This document shows, one piece after another, positions 1 through 9,689 of a DNA stretch of 64,000 bases. A program made the translations under genes and the position numbers. The DNA is from Termitomyces sp. T153 (lineage: Eukaryota > Basidiomycota > Agaricomycetes > Agaricales > Lyophyllaceae). The notes under the pieces were generated by a model, which had not been told where the DNA came from, ran no database searches, and saw nothing but the letters and a program-made list of their open reading frames with translations. Within the stretch, counting starts at the first letter, position 1. The number at the start of each line of letters is the position of its first letter. Where the stretch lies: positions 310,001 to 374,000 of the forward strand of contig JACKQL020000006.1 in NCBI GenBank assembly GCA_018296165.2, written 5' to 3'.

Positions 1-3000
1 GACAGGGAAGAATGTCAGGCTCAAGTCTAAAAGCATGTGGCCATCTATGCATGTCATGCTAGGCCTCTCCATTTTGCCAATCTGGACTTTCCAAATCCCC
101 CACCTCTGTTGTTCCCTCATAGAGAGGCCCTCTATGAGGATGACCAGAGCAGTGGCAGAGCCATGGAGGAGGAGCACAGAGAGGAGTTTGGTGGCATACA
201 CAAGCCAGAGCTCCTGGACAAAGCAGTAGAAGTAGGGGACTAGATCTCTGCTACCACTGTATACCTGCTGCCCTCAGTTGCAGAGATCTGGGCTAGCCAG
301 ACCACATCCCAGCAGCTGGCCCAGGCATTTGCTGCTAACACCATGCCCCAAGAGTTCTGAGATGTCATATCCTCCTACCTCCATGCATTTGAGGATGTGT
401 TCTCCAAAGTCTTGTTTAACTTGCTTCTGGAGTGCAAGAGGTGGGACCACACCATTGAACTGCTGCTGGATTCTACACTCTCTAGCTGTAAGGTCTACCT
501 ACTAGTGCCTAAGGAGCAGGATGAGCTTGACACCTTCCTGCAAGAGAACCTGGATTCTGGTCACATCTGCCCTTCCCAGTCTCTGATGGCTTCTCCAGTC
601 TTCTTTATCAAGAAGAAGGATGGCTCACTCTGACTGGTTCAGGATTATTGGGTTCTCAATGCCATGACAGTTAAGAACTGCTACCCTCTCCTCCTCATCT
701 CCAAGCTCATCAACAACCTCCAGGGTGCACAATACTTCACTAAGCTGGATGTCCAGTGGGGCTACAACAATGTGCACATCTAGGAAGGAGACAAATGGAA
801 GGCTGCCTTCCAGACTAACTAGGGATTGTTTGAACCTCTCATTATGTTCTTCAGACTCACCAACAGCCCTGCCACTTTCCAGACAATGATGAACAACATC
901 TTCCAAGACCTCATTGCAGAAGGTGTAGTGTGTGTATACCTCAACAACATTCTCATCTACACCAAAATGCTCAAAGAACACCACTACATCACCCACCTCA
1001 TCTTGGAATGTCTTTGCCAGCACTAGCTCTACCTTAAACCAGAGAAGTGCAAGTTTGAGCAGACCCAGATCAAGTATCTTGGCCTGATCATCTCACACAG
1101 AGCTGCAGAGATGGACCCAGTGAAGGTAGCAGGTGGAAGGTGTGGCAGAGTGGCTGGAGCCCAAGAATAAGAAGGAGGTGCAGGCATTCCTTGGCTTTAC
1201 AAACTTCTACTGGAGATTCATCCAGGACTTTTTGCACTATGCCCATCCACTATTTGACCTCACTAGAAAGGACATTGTGTGGAGTTGAGGACCTCTGGAG
1301 CAGGCAGCCTTCAATGCCCTCAAGTGTGCTATAACCTCCAGACCCATCCTCCTCTTCCCAGATGACAACTTCCCCTTCTGGGTGAAAGCTGACAGCTCCA
1401 ACTTTGCTATTGGGGCCATTCTTTCACAGCAATCCCCAAAGGATGAGAAGCAGCATCCAGTGGTTTTTTACTCCAAGAGCCTAAATGCAGTAGAGCAAAA
1501 CTATGAGATTCATAACAAGGAGATGCTGGCCATCATTTGGTTGTTTAAGGAGTGGTGGCACTTCCTGGAAGGCATGCAGCACAAGTTCAAGGTCTGGATG
1601 GATCATAAGAACCTCAAATACTTCTGGACAGCTAAGAAGCTCAATTTTCAACAGGCCCAGTGGTCCCTCTACCTTGTCAACTTTGACTTCTTGTTGCACC
1701 ACAAGCCTGGCCAGAGCATGGGGAAACCAGATGCCCTGTCCTGAAGAGCAGACTATGGCATGGGGGGGGGGAGGATAACAGCAACATTGTGCTCCTCCAG
1801 CCTGAACTGGTTGCAATCCAAGCTATGGAGGATCTAGCTGTTGAGGGAGCAGAAGTGGGCATCCTCTGGGACATCCAGTGGGGTAATTGGAATGGTCAGC
1901 AGGAGGAACTTGTTGCACAGGCAGCTTGGATGCTAAAGTTGGGGCATACCACTAGTGCTAAGTCAGTCCACACAGATGAATGGGCTCTCCAGAATGGGAT
2001 CCTAATCTTCAGGGATCATATCTATGTGTCCAATGTTCCAGAGCTCCATTGGAGAATTGTGGAGCAACACCACAACTTCCACATCATAGGGCACCCTGGA
2101 CAATGGAAAGTGTTGAAGCTAGTATTGCAAAACTACTGGTGGCCCCAGATGTCCCAGTATATTGGGTCCTACACTAGTACATATGATCTCTGTCTCTGGA
2201 CCAAGCCCCAATGCCACCTCCCCTATGGACAGCTGCACCTGCTGCCCATGCCTGCAAAACAATGGAGTGTGGCTTCTGTGGACTTCATCATAGAGCTCCT
2301 CAACACCCATGGTCATGATGCAATCATGGTGGTGGTGGACCTGTACAGCAAGAAAGCACACTTCATTCCAACCCACACCACCTGCTCTGCCATAGGTGCT
2401 GCAAACCTGTACTAGAGGAATGTCTGGAAGCTCTATGGCCTCTCCAATGCCTACATCTCTGACCAGGGATCACAATGTGGAGCTCTACTGACTACTCAGT
2501 GTGAAGCTTCACACCTCCACCACCTACCACATGCAGTCTGATGGCCAGACCAAATATGTAAACCAGGAGTTGGAGCAGTACCTCTGCCTTTTCTGCAATG
2601 AGCACCAAGATGACTGGGATGAACTCCTCCCCAATGCCAAGTTCCAATACAACAACCATGTTCATGCATCCACCCAGTTCTCCCCATTCTTTCTTGACAC
2701 TGAACAGCACTCATGCATGGGCTTCAAACCCTGGGCCTGACCCTCAGAGAATGAAGCAGTGAACAAATTTGTGGACCAGATGAAGAGGTCACAGAAGGAG
2801 ACCCAAGCAGTGCTAGCAAAGGCAAAGGATGACATGGCACAATACTATGACTGCAGAAGGACCCCAGGGCACAGATACCAGCTCAGAAATCAAGTCTACC
2901 TGAATGCCTCTGACATTATGACTACCTGGCCCTCAAAAAAAGCTGTCATACCATCAGTTGGGACCTTTTATGGTGGAATGGCAGGTAGGGCTCCTAGCCT

Positions 3001-3392
3001 ATTGATGGCTCCCCATAGGGATGCACCAGCTTCATCCAGTATTCAATATGGTCAAACTGACTCTAGCCCCTAAGGATCCTATTCTGGAGTGATGTCTGCC
3101 ACCCCCACCACCCTTGGTAGTGGTTGACAATAACAAGGAGTATGAGGTGGAGGAAATCCTGGATAGTTGTTTATTCCAGAGACAACTGCAATACAAGGTG
3201 AAGTAGAAGGGCTACAGGATTGAGGATATCTCCTGAAAACTATGGGAGAATGTGTATACCCCCAGACTCATCAAGGAGTTCCACAGGAGACACCCAGATG
3301 CTCCCCATGCCATATGAGGAATCTACTCTATTTTGCTGGCAGACCAAGCAATCAGAGACTTCTTTTACCCTGCCTATTGAGATGCCACATGC
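1..3392 (+). pseudogene. Gypsy pol remnant: RT, RNase H, integrase, chromodomain
   Basis: Broken polyprotein. Bases 1-450 correspond to the protease-RT linker. The RT runs from about 480 to 1130: the fingers carry PVFFIKKKDGSL near 595-630, and the catalytic box at 937-948 reads YLNN where the family has YLDD. RNase H spans about 1375-1740 (ADSSNFAIGAILSQQ). The integrase zinc region is at about 2040-2220, and the core follows with VDFI near 2278 and a GQTK segment near 2543-2554, where GQTE is expected. The chromodomain is at about 3140-3320 (EVEEILD, then VKxKGY and EFHRRHPD), which is typical of chromoviruses that target heterochromatin. Many in-frame TAG/TGA codons sit where sister copies have CAG, CGA or TGG. 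No function is possible from this copy. Confidence 0.9.
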
Positions 3393-3406
3393 TAGAGGGG
3401 GGGTGA

Positions 3407-3774
3407 TGTCAGAGGACTTCCATTTCCAACCTCCACAACCTATTTCAGTGCCTTGGCAGCTTGTTCAACATCTCTGGAGCTCATTCCAGAACTCCAGAGA
3501 TCTCCAGAGAAGTGCAGAGTTCTCCATATTACCTCACCAATCATTGTTCTAGAGTTAGGATTAGCTCCAGCCTTCTGTACAGTAATTCCCATGCCTCTGC
3601 TGCCCACTGATGCACTGCACCAAGCAGTGGGGATCCTTAGACTTGTTCTCTTTGGATTCCCCTCTGCTAGGTGATTAGTTACTGATTGTATTGTTATTTA
3701 CTTGCTAATATACTTCAGATTCCCCTCTGCTAGCTGCATGACTCCAATCTGCTGCCCTGGAGGTTGCCCTTATA
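3407..3774 (+). repeat. 3' LTR of Gypsy copy 1
   Basis: A 368-bp terminal repeat that begins TGTCAGAGGACTTCC and ends CCCTTATA (other copies end TTACA). It follows a purine tract of the form ctagagggggggtga at about 3392-3406. Near-identical repeats occur at 16,548, 19,357 (reverse), 25,124 (reverse) and 28,446. Confidence 0.93.
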
Positions 3775-4300
3775 GTTTTGGAGGTGGGGAGTGTAAGGCA
3801 GATATGGGTGGCATGTTCAAGGTTTGGCAGGAATTCAACACAGTTGTGGGAGAGGTTAAGGGAGGACAAGTACTTGCCTCCTTTACCCAAGATAAACTCC
3901 CCACTTCAAAGCAATCCTGAGTATGCAAGGCAACAAGTGGCATAGAAGGTTGAGTTGCCAGGCTTGACTCCAGAGTAGAGCTGCACTAAGAGAGCTGTGA
4001 GGATGGAGAGGCTGATGGAGGGCACTGGCTTCTGGTCCCACTCACCATGGTATTGCTTGATGCTTCTAATGAGGTGCTGGACCAGTGGGGCTTCAATTGC
4101 CAAGAAGGGTAAACCACCATAACATGGAGGAAGCAGACTGTTGAGAGGTATGCTTTGATGGTCTTGGGCTGGACACAACTCCCAAGATGTGCAATCCAGG
4201 ACAAGATAGCATGTTTGGAGGCAGGAAAATTGGAGCTGTCAGGGTTGTAGAGGTTGTTGAGCTGGACATGTAAGATGAATTATTGTTTTCTTGTCAAGTA
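3775..4300 (-). pseudogene. Tyrosine recombinase remnant, truncated
   Basis: Translation on the minus strand gives a core-binding region (SWIAHLGSC, then QPKTIKAYLS), followed by IRSIKQYHGEWDQKPVPSIS, LTALL, CCLAYSGLL and finally LTLPTSKT near 3780. This order matches the N-terminal and early catalytic parts of DIRS/Ngaro tyrosine recombinases. The frame changes at least twice, near 3900 and 4170. The C-terminal part with the R-H-R-Y catalytic set is missing, because the sequence stops at the LTR of Gypsy copy 1. The family identification rests on motif order read by eye. Confidence 0.72.
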
Positions 4301-4449
4301 TGTTTTTGGGTGCTGGAAGTGAGGCCATGCCAAAGGTAAAATGTAATGGTCTTGGGGTGTTGACAATTTTGCTTGTACCACTAAATTGGAGGTGCTTCAA
4401 GATGGGCTTCTGCTGTAACAAAGGCACAATTTGGAACATGTGAGCAAAA

Positions 4450-5530
4450 AAAACAAGAGGTAGCATTAGCAATAGAATTCTTAGTAGAAGAAAGCCACTC
4501 AGAAGAGAAGGAAAAGTTTAAATAGCAGGCCAGGACTATCATATTGCATACAAGTTTCATGGTGGGAGCAGATTGAATGGACAGGTTGCAAATTGCATTG
4601 AAGACTGCTTGGTTGTCAACTATGTGAGTGCCTTGGAGAGCAGGTCCTCAGCAAAGAATGGCATGGATCACAGCCCACATTTCCATTACCTGAATATGTT
4701 CTTTCTGCAATCATCAAGGGCATTTGGCAGAGAAACACTCATTGCCAAAGTGACTGCCTACCCCCTTTTCCCTACTAGCATCTGTGAAGATGTCAAATCT
4801 TGGGTAGGAGAGAGTAATGCAGCAAACCCCATTCCACTCTAGTGCAACTGATTTCCACCACAGAATGTTGTGCTGTGCAGACTTGGGAATGTAGCATTGA
4901 GTAAATGGGTGAGAGGGAAATGTGGCAGCAAAGTCATGCAGTTGACTTATGAAGGCATGGAATGTGGGGATTACCTGGGATGCAAATTGGAGGAAGCCTG
5001 TCAGCTCCTCCAGCTCCCAAAGTGTGCAGTGATGCTGGACTACTCATGAGGAAGTTCCTTCAAGAAGTTTAGCTTGTTGGAGGGGAGTCACATTTCCATT
5101 GCTATAGAGTTGAGTTCCAAGCCCAGAAACTCAATGGAGGTACCTGGCCCAATGATTTTGGATGGCTGGAAGGCCAGCCCCAGCTGGGATCTGAGGTCAA
5201 GTGCCCACATCAAGGACTTGTGCCTGATGGAGCTGAGGGTGCCAGGGGAGAAGATTGCAAGAAAGTCATCAAGATAGTAGCAAATCCAGGCAGGAGGGTT
5301 GCATTGCAGGATCCAGTGCAAGGCTTCTGCAAATACATTGAAAATATATGGGGAGGACCTGCAGCCAAAGGCTACATTGGGGCTGCATGAAGTTGACAGG
5401 TGTTGCTTATAATCAGTGGGTGGGCTGTGGTGATATAGTGATGGGATCAAATGGGAATGCAGGCCACCCCAAGGTCATTGTGATGCTCCAAAACTGGTTG
5501 AGTAAGTCAGGATGACAGATCAATGACATA
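4450..5530 (-). pseudogene. RT/RNase H remnant of the YR retroelement
   Basis: The RT is best seen at 5088-5450: SSPYIFNVFAEALHWIL is followed by the intact catalytic box YYLDDFLAIF and then FLGLELNSIAMEM, a signature typical of DIRS/Ngaro RTs. The RNase H lies at about 4560-4860 when read with stops ignored: FTDAS (first Asp), a glutamate in EMWAVIHAIL, and VDNQAVFNAI (second Asp). Two adjacent stops and a third split the RNase H. The RT keeps both catalytic aspartates, unlike the three Gypsy copies. Confidence 0.78.
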
Positions 5531-5627
5531 TGCCAGTGTTAGGAACAGTGGGGGAGGGTTTTAGGAGCTCAGAAGGGAAAGGGGAAGGGTTGGGGCCTGC
5601 AGGATATGCATTGGGGTTTGCCAGGGA

Positions 5628-5720
5628 GGCTGTCAGGGTTTGCCAAAGAAGTGTCGGAGGCTGTCAGAGTTTGCCAAAGAAGTGTCGGAGGCTGTCAGAG
5701 TTTGCCAAAGAAGTGTCGGA
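5628..5720. repeat. Tandem repeat, 3 x 31 bp
   Basis: Three head-to-tail copies (5628-5658, 5659-5689, 5690-5720) of a 31-bp unit containing gtttgccaaagaagtgtcgg. Copy 1 differs from the others at a single base. Each unit keeps a CpG (gtCGga), which is rare in this half of the window. A degenerate partial unit (ggggtttgcca) precedes copy 1. Confidence 0.95.
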
Positions 5721-5884
5721 GTGAGCTGAGGCAGGTGACATGAGTGAACAAAGGTTGGAGCAGGCCAAGGAGGTGTTGGGGTAAACTCCAGAGAAGCAGG
5801 GTGGCTTGGGTAAAGGTGCAGAGATCTGGGGACAGGTCATGCCACACTCTACAGATGACCTGTGAAAATATCATTCTTAGAACA

Positions 5885-6890
5885 GTATCATGGCTTAGTA
5901 GTTCAGAGTGCCATAATGTTATGCTTCTCTTTGTCAGGATGAGGGTTCAACTCCCTGATCTGACAATTGTCTACTGATTTGGTCTTTCATTTTTATTGCA
6001 CTTTTTCTCCTGTGCTCTAACTGATGTTTAGGCACACTCTGAAGCAAAATACTCTCATGGTTTGGGTATTCAGGCTGGCTACCTGCTAAATCCTTGATTG
6101 CTGCAGTGCTCTACAGATGCTCTTAATTTGCTTGATATAGCAGGCCCCTGTTGCTTAATGGGTTTGAATGTTAGAGGTCTGCTGATGTCTGTAGCCTCAT
6201 ATGCTCAGGCTGAGGGTTTGAATCCCTTGCTTGATTCTGATGATAGGAAAACATTTTTTAGTCATCATTTCAATCAACCATTGTTTGGTTTAACATCAAC
6301 TTGCCTGATATAACAGGCCCTTATGGCTTAATGGGTTAGAACATCATAGGTCTGCCAATGTCTGCAGCTTCATATGCTCAGGTTGAAGGTTTGAATCCCT
6401 TGCTTGAGTCTGATGGTATGGTATCATTTTTCAGTCATCATTTCAATCAACCATTGTTTGTTTCAACATTAATTTGCCTGATATAACAGGCCCTTGTGGC
6501 TTAATGGGTTTGAACATTAGAGGTCTGCTGATGTCTGCAGTCTCATATGCTCAGGTTGGGGGTTCAAATCCCTTGCTTGACATTTCTTGTCACTGTTTGC
6601 TACAACATATACTTGTAGCCAGCTTATCTTTCCAAACCACTATGCTTCAGTGGTCTGGATTGATCATCATTCCAGTTCAACCATCTGTCTGGTTGAGAGT
6701 TTGAATTCCTTGCTTGACATTCTGTAGTTAACAAAAGGTTTTTTAGTCATCATTTCAATTGACAATTGTTTGTTCCAGCAAATGCCTATAATGACATGCT
6801 ATTGTGAGCCACCATGGATCAGTGGTTTGGATTGTTGGTTAAGCTACACTCCAACTGTCAGGCCTAAGGTTCAACTCCCTTACTTAACCT
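5885..6890 (+). repeat. Tandem array of tRNA-like (SINE-type) units
   Basis: Six plus-strand units each have an A-box-like block (consensus tggcttaatggg) followed by a B-box-like block (ggttcaaatcc type). A/B pairs: 5891/5944, 6151/6215, 6324/6388, 6497/6561, 6642/6698 and 6814/6868. The middle three share exactly 64 bp between box starts and a 173-bp repeat period. A shared 3' body (agtcatcatttcaat then a-caattgtttg) follows several units. The spacing fits a class II or intron-containing tRNA ancestor, but the acceptor arms do not pair, so these are tRNA-derived repeats and not working tRNA genes. Internal pol III promoters could still be active in principle. Confidence 0.75.
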
Positions 6891-7016
6891 ATCAATTTGT
6901 AATGATTAATTTCTTCTATTTAATTTCAGCTATTCCACATAATATCTGATGGCTTTAAATGTTTTGTTGCTTCAATTGTTCTGGAGATTCCTGCAGGTGC
7001 AACACTTTTCCCTGAT

Positions 7017-7104
7017 GGTCTGGTGTATACCTATTTCTGCTGCCAAAGGCCTTCTGGCAGTGGCTGCCAGTGGTCTGGTGTATACCTATTTCTGCTGCCA
7101 GAGG
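7017..7104. repeat. Short direct repeat, 2 copies at 55-bp offset
   Basis: A 33-bp stretch beginning ggtctggtgtatacctattt occurs at 7017-7049 and again at 7072-7104 with one mismatch. It lies just downstream of the tRNA-like array. I see no coding role. Confidence 0.85.
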
Positions 7105-7460
7105 ATTTCCAGCAGTGGCCCTTCTGGCAGGGGTTGGGAATCCAGTGCACCCATTTTCTCTGGTGCCACAGTGTACTCTCATTTCTCTTATCAGCAGTGT
7201 GGCCACAGCATCTTTTTTGCATCTTTTCTCTTGTTCATATTAACAGGGTTTCTATCTACATCAATGGGCTCCATCCTCCAAGTTCTGATTCCAAATCCAA
7301 GAAGAAACTAGTGTTGCTTATATACTCAAAGTCAAGTGATGTATATGTTTCCTCTGGAAGGGTTCCCACAACACTTGATGTTGCACTTGATGAAGTTGAA
7401 GTTTCTAAGAGAACATCAGAAATGTCAGCAAAGTCAGCTGGAGTGAAAGGGCCAATGGGC

Positions 7461-9660
7461 CTACATCTGCCATGATCTCTTACTCACTGGAAAGCTTGTT
7501 CTGTCAGAAACAATTAGGTCTGCCAGATAAATGATGCAGATTGACTCACATTTCTGGTACAGCATGTTGATGCATCTCTTGTCCTCACATGGTGTTACTC
7601 TTTCATCATATCTTTGCCACTCCTCCACATGATTTCCCTGAGGAATTTGCCACTCCTCCACATGATTTCCCTGAAGAATAGGGGGAGTACCAGATGAACT
7701 TTTATCATCCAGTGGAGTCAAGCAGGCCAGTCTATGTTTGGTGTCTGTTGTAGAGTCACTATCTGACAGATGTAAATTGTGATCTGGAATGAATAGAAAC
7801 AGTGCAGAATCACTATCCATCACAGAATTTGGTGATATTTCTGGTGGAATGATGAGGGGAAGGATTTCTCTGGCAGGTGGGTCTGCTATGCAATGTATAT
7901 TATATTTGCTAGTATATATTTTCCAGATCTGGCAATTGAATTTCCATGGTTAGATCTGGCATCCAATGCATCAAGGAGGGGAGGAAGACTATCATCCCTC
8001 AGTACACTGCTATTGTCAGATATCACCTCCTTGTCAGACCCATCATCCACAACAATGAAGAGGGGATGGATGCCACTGTCATCTGATTCACCTCTGCTGT
8101 CAGCTCTGTCACTATTGTCAGATCCATCATCTGTTGCCATAAACAGAGGAGGAAGCCTGCTATCATCCAGCTCCCCTCTGCTGTCTGACCCATTGTTTGA
8201 TGCAATGAAGAGTGGTGGAAGGTGTTCCTCATCTGATCCACTTTTCTCAGCATGAAACAAAGGTGGAATGTTGTTGAACCAGTATGGCTCAAAAGTCATC
8301 ACCTGAGGTCTGGGTCATCAAACAATGGATTCTCAACATCCATCCATTCTTCATCACTTTGTGCCAGTAAGAAGCTCTGCTGAACAAGGGAAACAGGATG
8401 GGAAAGTGATTGAGACTGTGCTTGTGCTTGAATAGAAGATGATTTCTTTGTAGGGTGATAGATGAGCCCAGGATTCTTCCTACTTTTAAGGAAGAGGTGA
8501 TGGAATGGATGGCATGGATTAGAAGGATCAATAACCTTGTCAAGCATTGATGGAGGTCATGCAGGTGATTGAGTGTCAGGCACAGAGGTTGGAGAGGCAC
8601 AGTCAGATGGTATTGTGCCATTGCTACTCAGCAAATTGGTGATTCAGTCAATACCAATGAGTTCTCCTAAGTGTGACAGCACAATAGAATTGGCACCAGA
8701 GAGGTGAGTGGAGCTGGGTCCAGCAGACAGACTTGAAAATTGGCAGATTAGATTGTTTGCTGTTAATGGGAATTTTGGTCCAGCTGCTGATCAGAACTTG
8801 TGTAGAGCCAAGAGGGCTTTCCAGTGAACACTGCTTTGGCTTGACAATTCTTCATCACAAGTTGCATTTTGATGGATGAGACAGCCCTCAGCAGTCTCAT
8901 TATCTAGGTGCTTGGTCTCAATACCTATATAGTTCCACCAATTGCAGCCATACCAATGTACAACTTGACCTGGATGCTTGGGAATTGTCTATGCCTGAAA
9001 GGACTCCCAGACTTCTTGAAGGATGTCATCTCTGTCTGCCAGAGGGTACCAATGGCTCAGACACATAATGAGGTCTGGAACATTGTAGTTAATGTTTTTT
9101 AATGCTGCTATACTCAGATATAGGAGAATATAGTTCAGCCCCAGATATCAGATAAACTCCATTGCAATCCAAGACACCTTACCAATTCTTTATCCAGGTA
9201 TTGTAACATCCACCTACAATTCTTGTGTTCCTCAAGGTTGCCATAAATAGCAAGTGCTGTGTACACCCTTGATTCAACATAAAATATCAGTTTTTGGAGA
9301 CCCAGTGACTGTTGGTAAACTGAGGCTTGGGTTTGTAGAGCAGCAGTAGAGGCCATGTAAGAGTGCAAAGTTATAAGGATTTGGCACAGTTATGAGCTGG
9401 TAGTTGGGGAAAGTAGGTCTTTACAGCAGCAGAATCAACAATGTAGACTACATGTGACATCGTCCCAAAGTAGTAAGGTTGCAAATCTGCTATGGAAATG
9501 GTGGTTCTGGTTGGCATAGCAGATATGATGTGCATGGCAAATCCAGTGTATATAGCATATGAGCCATTTGTTCATCCCATAGCACTCTCCATTATAAAGG
9601 TGTTGTTGCCCTTTGAGGAGGTGTAAAATCATTGTATACCCTTCTGAACTTATGAGTTGC
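7461..9660 (-). pseudogene. Degraded accessory ORF with acidic PPLF repeats, downstream of KDZ transposase
   Basis: A set of minus-strand open segments lies between the KDZ transposase and the tRNA-like array (9135-9368, 8299-8547, 7886-8302, 7461-7823). Read N to C they look like pieces of one or two proteins. The 7886-8302 segment holds about four imperfect repeats of a block like LPPLFIASNNGSD followed by an acidic stretch (SRGELDDS, SRGESDDS), so it is probably disordered. The 7461-7823 segment includes a duplicated NHVEEWQ coded by a 33-35 bp direct repeat near 7613-7677. I do not recognise the family. Position and shared decay suggest it belongs to the KDZ element or was carried by it. 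Confidence 0.45.
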
Positions 9661-9689
9661 CAAAGAACTCAGTTCATGCTACATGGCCA

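Larger units (their letters stand above)
1..3774 (+). mobile_element. Ty3/Gypsy chromovirus, copy 1 (5' end outside window)
   Basis: This is the 3' part of an LTR retrotransposon whose domain order is RT, RNase H, integrase and chromodomain, the Ty3/Gypsy order. It ends with a polypurine tract at about 3393-3406 and a 368-bp LTR. It aligns along its whole length with two other copies in the window: base 1 here matches about 18,890 in copy 2. The last LTR base is 3774, and the next bases belong to a minus-strand tyrosine-recombinase element, so this copy inserted into it. The expected 5-bp target duplication would be gtttt (3775-3779), but the 5' side is not visible. CpG is nearly absent and every reading frame is interrupted, so the copy is dead. 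Confidence 0.92.
3775..5540 (-). mobile_element. DIRS/Ngaro-like tyrosine-recombinase retroelement fragment
   Basis: Minus-strand fragment read from about 5540 down to 3775. It has RT, then RNase H, then a tyrosine recombinase in place of an integrase, the arrangement that defines the DIRS/Ngaro group. No long terminal repeats belong to it. Its recombinase end is cut at 3774/3775 by Gypsy copy 1, so this is the older element. The 5' boundary (toward 5540) is not resolved; the 31-bp tandem repeats start about 90 bp beyond the last recognisable RT sequence. CpG is depleted and stops are frequent. Confidence 0.8.

Noticed and set aside
3900..4850. Plus-strand ORF at 4573-4842
   Set aside because: It is antisense to the RNase H of the YR retroelement, whose conserved residues are read on the minus strand.
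5885..6890. Functional tRNA genes
   Set aside because: A- and B-box-like blocks are present, but spacing is 53-64 bp and the acceptor and anticodon arms do not pair. They are better treated as tRNA-derived repeats.
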